This document shows positions 8,798-9,870 of a DNA stretch of 9,870 nt, in pieces. Position 1 is the first letter of the stretch, and the number at the start of each line of letters is the position of its first letter. A program made the position numbers and the translations under genes. The stretch comes from Pseudomonadota bacterium. GTDB lineage: Bacteria > Pseudomonadota > Alphaproteobacteria > UBA8366 > JADFVY01. The notes under the pieces were generated by a model. It was not told the origin of the DNA. It ran no database searches and saw nothing but the letters and a program-made list of their open reading frames with translations. The stretch lies in assembly GCA_030671915.1 (NCBI GenBank), contig DAOVHN010000041.1, positions 1-9,870 of the forward strand. The letters run 5' to 3'.

Positions 8798-9870
<1,073 letters not shown>

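Overview
The window reads as a chromosomal segment of a fairly GC-rich proteobacterium, most likely an alphaproteobacterium. This is inferred from codon use, from the membrane-bound urate hydroxylase PuuD (typical of Rhizobiales and relatives), and from REP-like palindromes of the CCTCATCCTGAG...GAAGGA type common in alphaproteobacterial intergenic DNA. I see no insertion sequence, phage gene, tRNA, rRNA or CRISPR array. All seven protein genes look intact, and the last one runs off the right edge.

Layout: (1) 1-1260 holds a LysR-type regulator gene (80-991, minus). It has a short REP-like/terminator element on its downstream side (about 32-65) and a head-to-head pair of 43-bp REP-like units in the 269-bp gap on its upstream side (1114-1214). 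(2) 1261-3761 is a tight two-gene purine-catabolic operon on the plus strand: puuD (urate to 5-hydroxyisourate) and guaD (guanine to xanthine), 5 bp apart. (3) 3781-7856, on the minus strand and converging on guaD, is gcvT-gcvP (T- and P-proteins of the glycine cleavage system), with only 32 bp between them and no gcvH. (4) 8044-8664 (minus) encodes an XRE-cupin regulator. It is divergent from (5) an Fe-S L-serine dehydratase gene sdaA (8798 to the window end, plus).

The right half reads as a glycine/serine-to-pyruvate module. GcvT and GcvP (with GcvH and lipoamide dehydrogenase from elsewhere) split glycine and charge tetrahydrofolate. Serine hydroxymethyltransferase, also elsewhere, would make serine, and SdaA deaminates it to pyruvate. 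Two similar 16-bp palindromes occur, one over the probable gcvT promoter (7920-7935) and one just before sdaA (8749-8764). They match at 12 of 16 positions and both overlap predicted core promoter or start regions. The simplest reading is that the XRE-cupin protein encoded between them coordinates both transcription units.

The clearest candidates for something new are this putative two-site XRE-cupin regulon and the REP-like pair. In that pair, all seven base differences between the two units either preserve hairpin pairing or fall in the loop. I do not see an entirely unknown protein system here.
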